From Betaproteobacteria bacterium (lineage in GTDB: Bacteria; Pseudomonadota; Gammaproteobacteria; Burkholderiales; SG8-41), in contig JAOTVX010000019.1 of NCBI GenBank assembly GCA_029863175.1, positions 1-60,641 on the forward strand: 60,641 bases of DNA. The letters are read 5' to 3'. Below, one piece after another: positions 36,760-45,032 of this stretch (positions within the stretch are counted from its first letter, which is position 1; each line of letters begins with the position of its first letter). Below the pieces are notes generated by a model, which was not told the origin of the DNA, made no database searches, and was given only the letters and a program-made list of their open reading frames with translations. The position numbers were made by a program, and so were the translations under genes.

Positions 36760-36959
36760 TAGGAGTTTGTCGGACTTAGTCCCGACAAACTCCTAATGTA
36801 AAACCGGCACTAGGAAATGTGCAAGAAAGGATGACAGATATGCGAATTCACCCTCGCCTTCTTTCACATTCCGCCGCTGCGGCTGGGTTTTCATTGAAAT
36901 TGTCGGCCGGTTTTGCTTATAGCAGCCTGTACGGACTGTTAAGTCCGACAGGCTGCTAG
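36760..36959. repeat. ~200-bp palindrome-ended repeat, copy B (inverted)
   Basis: Starts with TAGGAGTTTGTCGG...CCGACAAACTCCTA and ends with AGCAGCCTGT...GACAGGCTGCT, the reverse order of copy A at 25625-25822, with a matching interior. The two copies are therefore inverted repeats flanking about 10.9 kb. It sits between MITE copy 1 and the TIR gene. Confidence 0.8.
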
Positions 36960-37001
36960 GGTAGATCAACAGCGGGTACACGGGCGTCACGTCGGATACG
37001 G

Positions 37002-38921
37002 ATGAGCGATCTCTTTATCAGCTATGCGAGCGAAGACCGTCCACGGGTAAAGGTCCTCGCAGACGGGCTTCAGGCGCACGGGTGGTCTGTCTGGTGGGAC
37101 CGCACGATCCCCGCCGGAAAGAGCTACCACCGGGTTATTGAAGAAGCTCTGACGGAGGCGAGGTGTGTTATCGTCGTCTGGTCACAGCATTCGGTGAACT
37201 CAAATTGGGTGCGGGCCGAGGCTGATGAAGGCCTCAAACGTAATGTACTAGTCCCCGTCTCGATCGATGACTCTAGCGCACCGCTGGTCTTCCGCCAGAT
37301 CCAAACGGCGGATTTGAGCGGCTGGCAAGGCGAGACGTCGTCTCCCCTTTTCCAAAAACTCGCGACAGACATCGCTGCGTGTATCGGTCCGCCACCTGCC
37401 AAAACGCAGGAAAGCCAAAAGCCCCGCGCAACAGACGCCCCGCCACCGCCGACGGCAGACACCGGCAAGAGGCGGGACCCTGCGCCATCCCCCGCCGACA
37501 GCAAGTCGAAGCTAAAGTGGCCAGCTATAACCGCGATCGCCGGCGTGATTGCCCTCGGGGCACTATGGCTGATGCTAACCTCTGTCCCAGTTCAACCTCC
37601 TGAAATCCTTGCCCCAGTTCAACCACCTGAAATCCTTGCCTATGACGTCGAGCCCGCTGAGCTAAGCTCAGGGCAAGCCGCCATCTTGAGCTGGGACACG
37701 TCGAATGCAGAAAAGGTCACGCTAAACGGAGCACCCGTCTCCTCGACGGGGTCAACGAAGGTTAAGCCTAACGAAACGACCGCCTACACCTTAATCGCGA
37801 AAAACAAAGAAGGAAAAACGGTCAAAAGAGATATCGAGATCCGGGTTGGAGCTGTGATACCGGCCCCTGAGATTCTCGCCTTCGAGGCAAAACCGCCCAG
37901 CATTCAAGAAGGGCGATCTGCATCACTGGGCTGGAAGACCTCAAACGCGACGGAAGTCGAAATACGTGGCTTGGGAACGGTTAGTGCGTCCGGCTCGAAA
38001 CAGGTAAAACCAAGCAAAACGACCAAGTATCTCTTGATAGCAAGAAACAAGGGAGGAAAGTCAGTTCAGAGAGAAATCCAGGTCCGGGTTGCTGCCCCAC
38101 TTCCCAAGATTATCTCGTTTAAGGGTGCGCCACTGGCGATTCAGAAAGGGCAACCCTCATCGTTAGGTTGGCGTACGGCAAACGCAGAGAAGATCACGTT
38201 GGATGGTGCACCCGTTTCGCCGTCCGGCTCCAAACAGGTTAACCCGAAGCAAACGACTACTTATGAACTCGTCGCGACAAATCGAAAAGGTGAAAGCGAC
38301 CGCCAAACCTTTACCATCAGGGTTGAATTACCCAGCCCCGCTCCTGAAATCCTTTCATATGAAGCCGTCACGCCGACAATAAATGCCGGTCAATCGGCGA
38401 CGTTACGTTGGCGAACGGAAAATGCCAAAAAAGTCTTTCTGAATGAAACCCCGGTTCAGCTCCATGGCGAACTCAAGGTTAATCCCAAGAAAACGACTGC
38501 CTACACCCTCGTTGCCAGGAACGGCGAGGGTCGAACCGACACAAAGACCCTTACAGTTCATGTCAAAGAGGAAATCGCGGACAAGAAAATGGAGCCCGTG
38601 CCGGGCGAAGCGGTCGTCTACATCGTGCAGAATGCATTTGGCGACTACAGCGCCGGGCTTACGTTCGACGACGGCACCCAGATCACCACGTGGCCGGGCA
38701 CCTTTTACCGCTGGGTAACCACCCCCGGTACGCACACGATTGAGAGCAGCGAGGGCATGCTGAACGCGTCCATCGAGCTGCAGGTCGAGGCCGGGAAAAC
38801 CTACTACGTGGAGCACTCGGTCACCGGTATGCGTGGCAGCACGACCGATGCCAGCCTGCAGAAGATCGACGGCGAGACCGGGCGCGAGATGATGACAACC
38901 GGCAAACCATGCTGTAATTAG
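37002..38921 (+). CDS. TIR domain / transmembrane / four Ig-like repeats / DUF2846-like protein
   Basis: 639 residues. A TIR domain occupies about 1-128 (LFISYASEDRPRVKVLADGL; candidate NADase Glu73 in NSNWVRAEADEG). A Pro-rich linker and one transmembrane helix (about 172-193) follow. Four related Ig-like repeats of about 85 residues start near 205, 290, 377 and 460, each with an 'A..LSW.TSNAE.V.L.G' and a 'T..Y.L.A.N..G' element. The last 95 residues (VVYIVQNAFGDYSAGLTFDD, AGKTYYVEHSV) resemble DUF2846. The predicted topology is a cytoplasmic TIR with a periplasmic repeat rod. The role is unknown; sensing outside and signalling inside is inference. Confidence 0.75.
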   Translation: MSDLFISYASEDRPRVKVLADGLQAHGWSVWWDRTIPAGKSYHRVIEEALTEARCVIVVWSQHSVNSNWVRAEADEGLKRNVLVPVSIDDSSAPLVFRQIQTADLSGWQGETSSPLFQKLATDIAACIGPPPAKTQESQKPRATDAPPPPTADTGKRRDPAPSPADSKSKLKWPAITAIAGVIALGALWLMLTSVPVQPPEILAPVQPPEILAYDVEPAELSSGQAAILSWDTSNAEKVTLNGAPVSSTGSTKVKPNETTAYTLIAKNKEGKTVKRDIEIRVGAVIPAPEILAFEAKPPSIQEGRSASLGWKTSNATEVEIRGLGTVSASGSKQVKPSKTTKYLLIARNKGGKSVQREIQVRVAAPLPKIISFKGAPLAIQKGQPSSLGWRTANAEKITLDGAPVSPSGSKQVNPKQTTTYELVATNRKGESDRQTFTIRVELPSPAPEILSYEAVTPTINAGQSATLRWRTENAKKVFLNETPVQLHGELKVNPKKTTAYTLVARNGEGRTDTKTLTVHVKEEIADKKMEPVPGEAVVYIVQNAFGDYSAGLTFDDGTQITTWPGTFYRWVTTPGTHTIESSEGMLNASIELQVEAGKTYYVEHSVTGMRGSTTDASLQKIDGETGREMMTTGKPCCN

Positions 38922-39048
38922 CAACTCGGAAAGAAAACAGAACGGAAGCCTTCACCTTCTGATACCGGACGCGCGGGTTTCAAACTCCGGTACCGAAACG
39001 CATCTCGTGGCTCCCGAAAACTCATAACGTAGGTTTGAAGACCCCTCG

Positions 39049-39148
39049 CCCCCCCAGCATCACGCCACGATCCGCTCGTAGTGGCGATGCAGACCGATCG
39101 CTGGTGGACGCTCAGCCGATGCCGCAGGGCAACAACTTCCAACTGCAA
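39049..39148 (-). pseudogene. Transposase/integrase N-terminal fragment
   Basis: Reads LQLEVVALRHRLSVHQRSV, resembling the N-terminal 'LxxEnlaLRhQLxVLqRsv' stretch of rve-type IS transposases. It breaks off within about 35 residues. The rest of 38922-39410 shows no other gene. Confidence 0.35.
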
Positions 39149-39410
39149 CGACAGCCGCGATCTGGTTGTGGTGCAAACGACTGCGAGCGGCTCTCAAAAC
39201 ACGGGCCACATGGGCGAAGGCTCCAGCTGATATGGCCAAAACCGGCCTCTTGACGATGCGTTTCAGCGCTGCGAAACGTCACCGATTTCACCGTTTGCGA
39301 GTTTTCGAACAGGACAGGCCAGGCCGCAGGCGTGGGCGGTTTCGTCCACGGTCAGGAGGATGCGACTGGGATGCGGCTGCACAAGGGGCCGGCTTGCTGC
39401 AACGGGTGTA

Positions 39411-39432
39411 AAAAGATATCATGATATCTTTT
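39411..39432. promoter_or_regulatory. Perfect 22-bp palindrome, probable FitA operator
   Basis: A perfect palindrome of 22 bp centred on ATCATGAT (half site AAAAGATATCA) ends 20 nt before the antitoxin ATG. FitA-type ribbon-helix-helix antitoxins, alone or with FitB, bind inverted repeats in their own promoter. The position and symmetry fit autoregulation of the operon that follows. Confidence 0.65.
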
Positions 39433-39452
39433 ACCCTTGCATGGGGCTGCCT

Positions 39453-39701
39453 ATGGCTCAGTTCATCGTTCGCCACCTGGAAGACGAAGTAAAGGCGCGT
39501 TTAAAACGCCGCGCCGAGCGCCACGGGCGCAGCATGGAAGAAGAAGTTCGTCATATCTTGCGCAACGCGACAAGAGAAGAAAACCGGCCCGCACCCAAGC
39601 TGGGATCGCGCATCGCGGCGCGCTTTAAGAAGGCGGGGCTGACAATTGACTTGCCGGAATTGCACGGTCAGCTCCCGCAGTCGGCGGACTTCGGCAAGTG
39701 A
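39453..39701 (+). CDS. fitA: FitA-like ribbon-helix-helix antitoxin
   Basis: 82 residues. The N-terminal 45 residues (QFIVRHLEDEVKARLKRRAE, then GRSMEEEVRHIL) form the Arc-type ribbon-helix-helix DNA-binding domain of FitA/Phd-like antitoxins. The C-terminal tail (about 55-82) would wrap and block the toxin. The ATG at 39453 is chosen over longer in-frame starts because it gives the conserved FitA start MAQFIVRHL and leaves the palindromic operator upstream. Overlaps the toxin gene by 4 nt. Confidence 0.82.
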   Translation: MAQFIVRHLEDEVKARLKRRAERHGRSMEEEVRHILRNATREENRPAPKLGSRIAARFKKAGLTIDLPELHGQLPQSADFGK

Positions 39702-40126
39702 TCATATTGGATACGAATGTGCTCTCGGCGTTGATGCGCAAGACACCCGAGGCACCGGTAGTGGCTTGGCTTGACCGCCAGCCCGCCGAATCGGTCTGGA
39801 TCACCAGCATCACCCTGTTCGAGACTCGCTTGGGCCTTGCGCTGCTCCCCGAGGGCCGGCGCCAGCGGACGCTGGAAGCGACGTTTGTCCGGCTGCTGAA
39901 GGAGGATCTGGAGAACCGCGTGCTGGATTTCGACAGTGCCGCGGCGGTCGAGGCTGCGGCACTCGCTGCCGAGCGGCAAAAGGCCGGGCGGCCGGTGGAC
40001 ATGCGCGACACACAGATCGCGGGCATCGCATTGGCCCGGCATGCCACACTCGCTACTCGAAACGTGCGGCACTTTGAGGATCTGAAGGTATTAGTGGTCG
40101 ATCCTTGGACGTCTCAGGGCCGGTAG
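39698..40126 (+). CDS. fitB: FitB/VapC-like PIN-domain toxin ribonuclease
   Basis: 142 residues from a GTG that overlaps the antitoxin stop (GTGA). PIN-domain acids are visible: Asp5 in IILDTNVLSALM, Glu of TLFETRLGL (about 42) and Asp in VDMRDTQIAGIALA (about 103), with the final TRNVRHFEDL motif. It should cleave RNA when released from FitA. The start of the MITE copy at 40138 is only 12 bases past the stop. Confidence 0.85.
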   Translation: MIILDTNVLSALMRKTPEAPVVAWLDRQPAESVWITSITLFETRLGLALLPEGRRQRTLEATFVRLLKEDLENRVLDFDSAAAVEAAALAAERQKAGRPVDMRDTQIAGIALARHATLATRNVRHFEDLKVLVVDPWTSQGR

Positions 40127-40137
40127 TGGCTTGCGGA

Positions 40138-40430
40138 TAAATGGGCTAGGTCCACATTTCACCCCCCCTTCAAACTGCCGGCAAGTCAGTCAAGCATGGA
40201 GCGCACAGTCGTGCTTGCGCGTGGCTTCGCGCAGGCCTGTCAAATAGAATCCGTAGTCCTCGTCGGCAACGAACGTCGCCTGGCGGTTATTGCCGCGCCG
40301 AATGACATGTTGAGGCACGCCCGCGATGTTTAACCGAGGACGCCGCGGCATGGGTAATATCAAACCCCGAAGACCTTGTGACCTTATATGTCAACGCATC
40401 AGCCTCAAAAAATGGACCCGGCCCCCTATA
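40138..40430 (-). repeat. RAYT-derived MITE, copy 2
   Basis: A ~293-bp element with terminal inverted repeats: TAAATGGGCTAGGTCCAC at the left and TGGACCCGGCCCC at the right. Inside, the minus strand encodes the first ~50 residues of a RAYT protein (MPRRPRLNIAGVPQHVIRRG, then FVADEDYGFYLTGLREATRK) before a TGA near 40194. The catalytic HUH and Tyr regions are missing. It is close in sequence to copy 3 at 42091-42379. Confidence 0.75.
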
Positions 40431-40612
40431 TCTTGGCATTGCCAAGCCGCAACCAAGCCTGACTCCGTTCTTCGTGACATGGTAATAGGCTCCTTTGATT
40501 TCGATGCGCAGTGGTTGAGACATTGGAGCGGATTAACCAACGAAATACTAAAAGTACAGACTTGATCTTTTCACTTGCCATTAACGGATAGTAATAACTC
40601 AACTATTCAGGC

Positions 40613-40680
40613 CTGACCCCGTTTTGAGACTGACCCCGTTTTGAGACCCTGACCCCGTTTTGAGACCCCGTTTTGACCCC
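40613..40680. repeat. Tandem repeat of a ~17-bp unit
   Basis: About four head-to-tail copies of TGACCCCGTTTTGAGAC with small changes. The unit resembles the 'ggggtcag' words next to RAYT debris elsewhere in the window. No spacer structure, so not a CRISPR. Confidence 0.7.
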
Positions 40681-40700
40681 GGTGGATTGAAATCGCGCGC

Positions 40701-40822
40701 TTAATGCGCCGCGGTTGTGTGAAGCCGTAAACCAAGCGCCTTCACAACCTTCAGGATCGTGGAAAACTTAGAATTGCCTTCGGGCGATAGCGCCTTGTAG
40801 GTCTACTTCAAACCCCGGTCGC
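40701..40822 (-). pseudogene. Decayed addiction-module antidote (HigA/HI1420-like) C-terminus
   Basis: The minus strand reads TYKALSPEGNSKFSTILKVV, then KALGLRLHTTAAH and a TAA at 40701-40703. This is the C-terminal signature of small Xre-type 'putative addiction module antidote' proteins. Directly before it, RGLK is followed by an in-frame TAG where the family has a sense codon. The N-terminus is not recognisable and no toxin partner is present. Confidence 0.55.
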
Positions 40823-40880
40823 CGCATGAGTGCGAATTCGCACCCGACAGTGTGACGGCTGACGAATCGACGACTTGGTT

Positions 40881-41084
40881 TCAAGCCGGGGTCGGCTCAT
40901 GTAGCAGTCGTATCAACAGCTTTTCCGGCACTGCGGCGGTGGCGTATGTCTTGCCGTCCAGGTCGCTGAATTCGACTTCGTAAACCTGAGGTGCAAGCTG
41001 CTCGATGATCGTACCGACCTGACCCTTGTGCAGGCCTTTTTGCGGCAGATCCTCAGTCAGAGCGACAACGTCCAGTAGTTTCAT
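40881..41084 (-). CDS. DUF4926 domain protein
   Basis: 67 residues from the ATG at 41084 (AGAGGTGG upstream). MKLLDVVALTEDLPQKGLHK, then GQVGTIIEQL and VYEVEFSDLDGKTYA are diagnostic of the small beta-barrel DUF4926 family. It lies 11 nt after the DUF6883 gene; such pairs recur in bacterial genomes with toxin-antitoxin-like organisation. Biochemical role unknown. Confidence 0.75.
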   Translation of the reverse strand: MKLLDVVALTEDLPQKGLHKGQVGTIIEQLAPQVYEVEFSDLDGKTYATAAVPEKLLIRLLHEPTPA

Positions 41085-41095
41085 GGCCACCACCT

Positions 41096-41428
41096 CTACA
41101 GTACGTAGCACGTCGCCAAACGCGGAAAATCCTCGTTACGACGTACAATCCAAATGGTGCGAACCCGTGCCTTCCTGCTTCCCCGGTCCAACTCGAAATC
41201 CACCACGTAACGCGATCCGTACTCGTCCGCCTCACCGGTAATGGCTTCCCCTTCGGTCGCAGCATCAAGTATCGACCGGCGCAGGAATTCCGCATCTATT
41301 GCAGTCAGATCCAGCGCGGATTGAAATACCCGAGCCTTATGCCGTCCTTCCGGGTGCGAGCTGTCAAGACAGTAGTCCCTGAGTTTCGCGATGTCAACGA
41401 AGGCCCGCGCGGCATTTGGCAGTTTCAT
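41096..41428 (-). CDS. DUF6883-like protein, partner of DUF4926
   Basis: 110 residues. The start MKLPNAARAFVDIAKLRDYC, then SSHPEGRHKARVF fits the DUF6883 family. Later residues are a compact alpha/beta domain (YVVDFELDRGSRKARVRTIW). I chose the ATG at 41428 with AAAGGA 6 nt upstream; the frame is open further upstream but that part is not protein-like. First gene of a two-gene unit. A toxin-antitoxin role is a guess from organisation only. Confidence 0.65.
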   Translation of the reverse strand: MKLPNAARAFVDIAKLRDYCLDSSHPEGRHKARVFQSALDLTAIDAEFLRRSILDAATEGEAITGEADEYGSRYVVDFELDRGSRKARVRTIWIVRRNEDFPRLATCYVL

Positions 41429-41560
41429 TACGGTCCTTTGTGCGCTCGCCTCAATCTTGGCACCGACGGCAGCGAGCCGTCCAGCGCAGACGAGAGCGGC
41501 GGTTTTCCGCCGGTTAATCGTGACTTTGCGGTTGCCCGTCCGATCCTGGACAATTAGTCG

Positions 41561-42256
41561 ATGCGCCGAACCCGAAAGCATAAGGGAACGTCGGCGGCCC
41601 GAGCGAAATCGTACGGAGCGGGTCGTGGCAACAAGGCCGCGCGCAATATGAAAAACACGTCTTCCAAGGCCGCTAGCAAGAAACCTTTGCGACGCCGGAA
41701 AGGTGAAATTCGCTTCGACGTACGCGCACTCATCCGCGCAGCTGGACAAGCCGTCCGTGAAGCGTCGCGCGAGCACAAACGCGCCAGCAATCCCGTAGCA
41801 TCGATCGTCGATGGACGTGTGCCTGGCAAATTAGTAACTCATAGCCGAAAACACACCAAAAACCAAGTCTTGTCACCGCCAGTCGCGTTGTTACGATACA
41901 GATCCCATGCGCGACCTGGCTATTCTGTTTCTCCACCTCGTGACGACTATCGCCAGGTTGTTTGGCCCCGGTGGCGCACGATCGATTGTAGCGGAGTCTC
42001 CATTCCTCAAGCATCAACTCCTGATTATCAATCGACCCCGACAACGTGGCCCGAATCTCCGAACAATGGAACGTATCATCGCCGGGCTGGTAAATGGGCC
42101 AGGTCCACATTTCAACCCCCTCAATTTGCCGGCAAGTCAGTCAAGCATGGATCGTGCAGTCGTGCTTACGCGTGGCTTCGCGCAGGCATGTCAAATAGAA
42201 TCCGTAGTCCTCGTCGGCAAAGAAGGTCGCCTGGCGGTTATTGCCGCGCTGAATGA
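41561..42256 (+). CDS. Hypothetical ORF, front part resembles a small Arg/Lys-rich family
   Basis: An open frame whose first ~90 residues are plausible: a basic leader, then IRFDVRALIRAAGQAVREAS, then NPVASIVDGRV, reminiscent of short proteins ending 'NPVAVWRDGKVV'. Beyond about 41830 the reading is not protein-like and runs antisense through the MITE at 42091. Either the true gene is short and lost its stop, or it is a remnant. Divergent from the DUF6883 gene. Confidence 0.25.
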   Translation: MRRTRKHKGTSAARAKSYGAGRGNKAARNMKNTSSKAASKKPLRRRKGEIRFDVRALIRAAGQAVREASREHKRASNPVASIVDGRVPGKLVTHSRKHTKNQVLSPPVALLRYRSHARPGYSVSPPRDDYRQVVWPRWRTIDCSGVSIPQASTPDYQSTPTTWPESPNNGTYHRRAGKWARSTFQPPQFAGKSVKHGSCSRAYAWLRAGMSNRIRSPRRQRRSPGGYCRAE

Positions 42257-42379
42257 CATGTTGAGGCACACCCGCGATGTTTAACCGAGGACGCCGCGCA
42301 ATGGGTAAGATCAAACTCCGAAGACCTTGACCTATATATCAACGCATCAGCGTCAAATAAGTGCACCCGGCCCCATTTA
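42091..42379 (-). repeat. RAYT-derived MITE, copy 3
   Basis: A 289-bp element with left end TAAATGGGCCAGGTCCAC and right end GTGCACCCGGCCCCATTTA, nearly perfect inverted repeats. The interior encodes, on the minus strand, a RAYT N-terminus (RPRLNIAGVPQHVIQRGNNR, then FFADEDYGFYLTCLREATRK) ending in a TGA. It differs from copy 2 at scattered positions and lacks an ATG (ATT instead). It cannot be autonomous. Confidence 0.8.
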
Positions 42380-42538
42380 TTTCTACGTCGAGACGGTAGA
42401 CCGTGAGCTAGGAATCTCGGCCCGGCACGGCGCCCTCGCCGGGGCGGGCGACACACGTACGCTGCGGGAGGCAGAGAGTCGTTATACGCCCGCTTTTTCC
42501 ATCGAAACTGGCCCGCTAAGGCCGGAAAACCGGGCCTA

Positions 42539-43543
42539 TTAAGCAGAAAACTTCGACGATGCAGGAACTTGCCGTGGTCCGACCCGGAATTCGGTAGTCT
42601 GTAATCCGCTGTACTGCGCAAGATATTCAGTGCAGCGCTCGTAGTGCGCAGGGTAATCACGCACCACGCGCGCCTCGAGCCGGTTCGTCAGCCCGGGATT
42701 GCGCTTGGCATCGGCGATGAGGTGAGTGTAACCAAGACGCGTGGCGGTCTCCGAATTGAACGCCTCTTCGATTGAGGAGAAGAGATAGCGGATCGCGACA
42801 TCGTGATAAAGAGAGCCCCTGTGCGCCCGACAGTATTCGATGCACGCCGAGAGCAGGTATTGCTCGACCAGGACCGTATGAACGATCTTGTCCGGAAGTG
42901 CTTCCAAACCGCTTCGATTGCCAGGGTCTTCGATCAGGCGGATTGCCCGGGCGGCGTAGTGCTGGATGAAGTCCACCCGGTTGCCCCCGAACACCCCGCA
43001 GCACTCGCCCCTGCTGTCCCTGCCGCTCTGTCGGTACCACAGCCACTCGGGTGGCAGCCAACCCTTGGTCGCGCCGCTCAGTGCAAACTCTACCGCCTCG
43101 GGCTGGTAGAACGACTGCCCAGGAACGAAAGGCTCCGCGTTCTGGGCAAAGACCGGCGCCGATTCCATGTCGTGCGGCAATGCCTTCCAGAGAAACACAT
43201 CGTTGTCGATGTGCACGAACGGCGCGGCCTGCGCGCGATATGCGTAGAGCTTGCCCAGCGCCCACCAATGCGGATCTGCGTCAGAGATCGCATTGAGCGT
43301 GGTATGAACTTCATCGAACTCCAAACCGATGCCGTCGACCAGCATGCGCGCGCCGACGTTGTCTGTATAGAGCACGCTCGGCCGATAGTAGCGCATGGCC
43401 GTCTGGGTCGAGAGGACCCAGGACAGCAAGTGATGCTTCTCGCTCGCCCAGACGCGGTTGCGGTGGGCGCTGAACGGCTTGCTCCAAAAAGACCAGACGG
43501 CTCGCACGCGCTGCGCCTCGTCAGAAATCCGGCCCGATAGCAC
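42539..43543 (-). CDS. Glycosyltransferase-like protein (DUF6734-type) at the end of the eCIS operon
   Basis: 334 residues, no signal peptide. RAVWSFWSKPFSAHRNRVWA, then HHLLSWVLS and SVLYTDNVG, AAPFVHIDNDVFLWKALP form a GT-A-like fold with the DxD-type motif HIDNDVFLW. The start (GTG) lies inside the 3' end of the DUF6519 gene (23-nt overlap), so it is translated with the eCIS structural genes. Last position in the operon and an enzymatic domain make it a candidate cargo toxin. A housekeeping role in modifying the particle is the alternative. DUF assignment is from memory of the motif pattern. Confidence 0.6.
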   Translation of the reverse strand: MLSGRISDEAQRVRAVWSFWSKPFSAHRNRVWASEKHHLLSWVLSTQTAMRYYRPSVLYTDNVGARMLVDGIGLEFDEVHTTLNAISDADPHWWALGKLYAYRAQAAPFVHIDNDVFLWKALPHDMESAPVFAQNAEPFVPGQSFYQPEAVEFALSGATKGWLPPEWLWYRQSGRDSRGECCGVFGGNRVDFIQHYAARAIRLIEDPGNRSGLEALPDKIVHTVLVEQYLLSACIEYCRAHRGSLYHDVAIRYLFSSIEEAFNSETATRLGYTHLIADAKRNPGLTNRLEARVVRDYPAHYERCTEYLAQYSGLQTTEFRVGPRQVPASSKFSA

Positions 43544-45023
43544 TGCCGCCGAACGCGTACTGATAGCTGGCGCAGGGCAAATGCCTGATGGCGCAGCGGC
43601 AGTCGCGCGCGAATCGCCTGTCAGTATCCGGAATGTTCCCGGTCACCAGGAGCGGCGCGTAGTAGTGGTACGGCCCATGCGCCGCGCTCAACGCCGGTAG
43701 CGGATTCCCGTCGGCGTCGAACCGGGGAGTGCCGCTGGCGTCGACTTCGTCCAGCCACTCGACATCGCCCGTTGCCGTGCGTGCGGGAATTAGCCAGTAG
43801 TCGCCGGCGCGATACTGGCCGCCCTTGGCGAACCAGATCTCGACGCCGTCCTCGAGCTTGATCCAGCCGGTCTTGAGTCCCTGCTCGGTGTTGTCCTGCT
43901 CGGTTATCGCCAGCGCCCCGCCGAAGACCGCCGGATCGCCGGCATGGTCCCAGCGGCGCAGCAGCGCGTGCTGTGTCTCCGCGCTGCCCTCCGTATAGCT
44001 CGGCGGGCTGGTGGTGCCGGTGGCCAGCTTGAGCGTCACGGTGAGGTCGTCGCGGTTCACCACATCCACCTGCGCGAGCGGCCCGGCTTCCTCGCCGAGC
44101 GCTATGGCATCGTCCACGACCTCCACCCAGTCGCCGGGCTTGAGGCCCAAGTGCAGGTCGCGGCCCAGGTTTTCGAGTGTGGCCGTCGTCCCCGAAAGCG
44201 AGCGAATAGGGAAGACCACCGAGCCGTTCTCCCGCGACCACTTGAACGTCGCACCGTTGGCGCCCGTCGCAGTGCCGCCCCTGTGTACTTCGACGCGATA
44301 CAGCTGGTTCTCAGCGCCACGGTAGCGCGATTCGGGCGGAATGACACACAGCTCGGTCGGCGGCTTGTCGAGGCGGGCGCGGGCGCGGAGCCTGCCCGTG
44401 CCAAGCGGTGGCAGCAGGCTGACCGAGCCGCAGCCGAAGACGTTTACGTTCTGCGGCTGGAAAAGTACCTTTACCTGCCAGACGACCTGGGCGCGCGTGC
44501 AGGTGTCCGGCCCGAGGAGCGCCGCTTCGCGGATGTGGTCGTCCTCGACGTAGGTGATGTGCCGCTCCCAGACGTCCAGATAGGCCAGCAGGCCGCTCTG
44601 CCATTTCTGGATATCTTCCAGCTTGGGCTGACTGCCGGAGCCGTAGCCCGGCTGCTCTGTATACAGGATCGCCCGATGACTCTCGACCAGCACGCCCTGA
44701 ACGTAGTAGCGGCCGGGCGCTATCACCGCGTTGCCATTGCTTAGCGCGTCTTTCAACGCCTGGCGCCGGGTCGGGTCGGGCTCGAAGGCGTCGATCTTGG
44801 CGTTGGCGCCGGGTGTTTCGTCAGTGATGATCTCGAAGCCGAGGTCGCTCGCCGGTCCAGCGTGCGGTCCGAGGATGTCCTTGGCCAGCGTGCGGAGGTA
44901 ATGCAGCAGGATGGCCGTCTGCTCGTTCCGGTCGGCATCCAGCTGCACGCGGCCCTGCTGCATCAGCACGCGGCTGAAGTGCTTGCTCGGATCGAAGGTG
45001 TCGCGCGTAAAGTCGCCTTTCAT
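43521..45023 (-). CDS. DUF6519 protein of the eCIS cluster
   Basis: 500 residues. The start MKGDFTRDTFDPSKHFSRVL, then QQGRVQLDADRNEQ is the hallmark of DUF6519, a family found beside contractile injection system baseplate genes. The rest is beta-rich with GATFKWSRENGSVVFPI. It probably decorates or completes the baseplate. It starts 10 nt after the stop of the tail-protein-I-like gene. Confidence 0.8.
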   Translation of the reverse strand: MKGDFTRDTFDPSKHFSRVLMQQGRVQLDADRNEQTAILLHYLRTLAKDILGPHAGPASDLGFEIITDETPGANAKIDAFEPDPTRRQALKDALSNGNAVIAPGRYYVQGVLVESHRAILYTEQPGYGSGSQPKLEDIQKWQSGLLAYLDVWERHITYVEDDHIREAALLGPDTCTRAQVVWQVKVLFQPQNVNVFGCGSVSLLPPLGTGRLRARARLDKPPTELCVIPPESRYRGAENQLYRVEVHRGGTATGANGATFKWSRENGSVVFPIRSLSGTTATLENLGRDLHLGLKPGDWVEVVDDAIALGEEAGPLAQVDVVNRDDLTVTLKLATGTTSPPSYTEGSAETQHALLRRWDHAGDPAVFGGALAITEQDNTEQGLKTGWIKLEDGVEIWFAKGGQYRAGDYWLIPARTATGDVEWLDEVDASGTPRFDADGNPLPALSAAHGPYHYYAPLLVTGNIPDTDRRFARDCRCAIRHLPCASYQYAFGGSAIGPDF

Positions 45024-45032
45024 CTTGGTCTC

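Noticed and set aside
40613..40680. CRISPR-like array
   Set aside because: Units are directly adjacent with no unique spacers and no cas genes are nearby.
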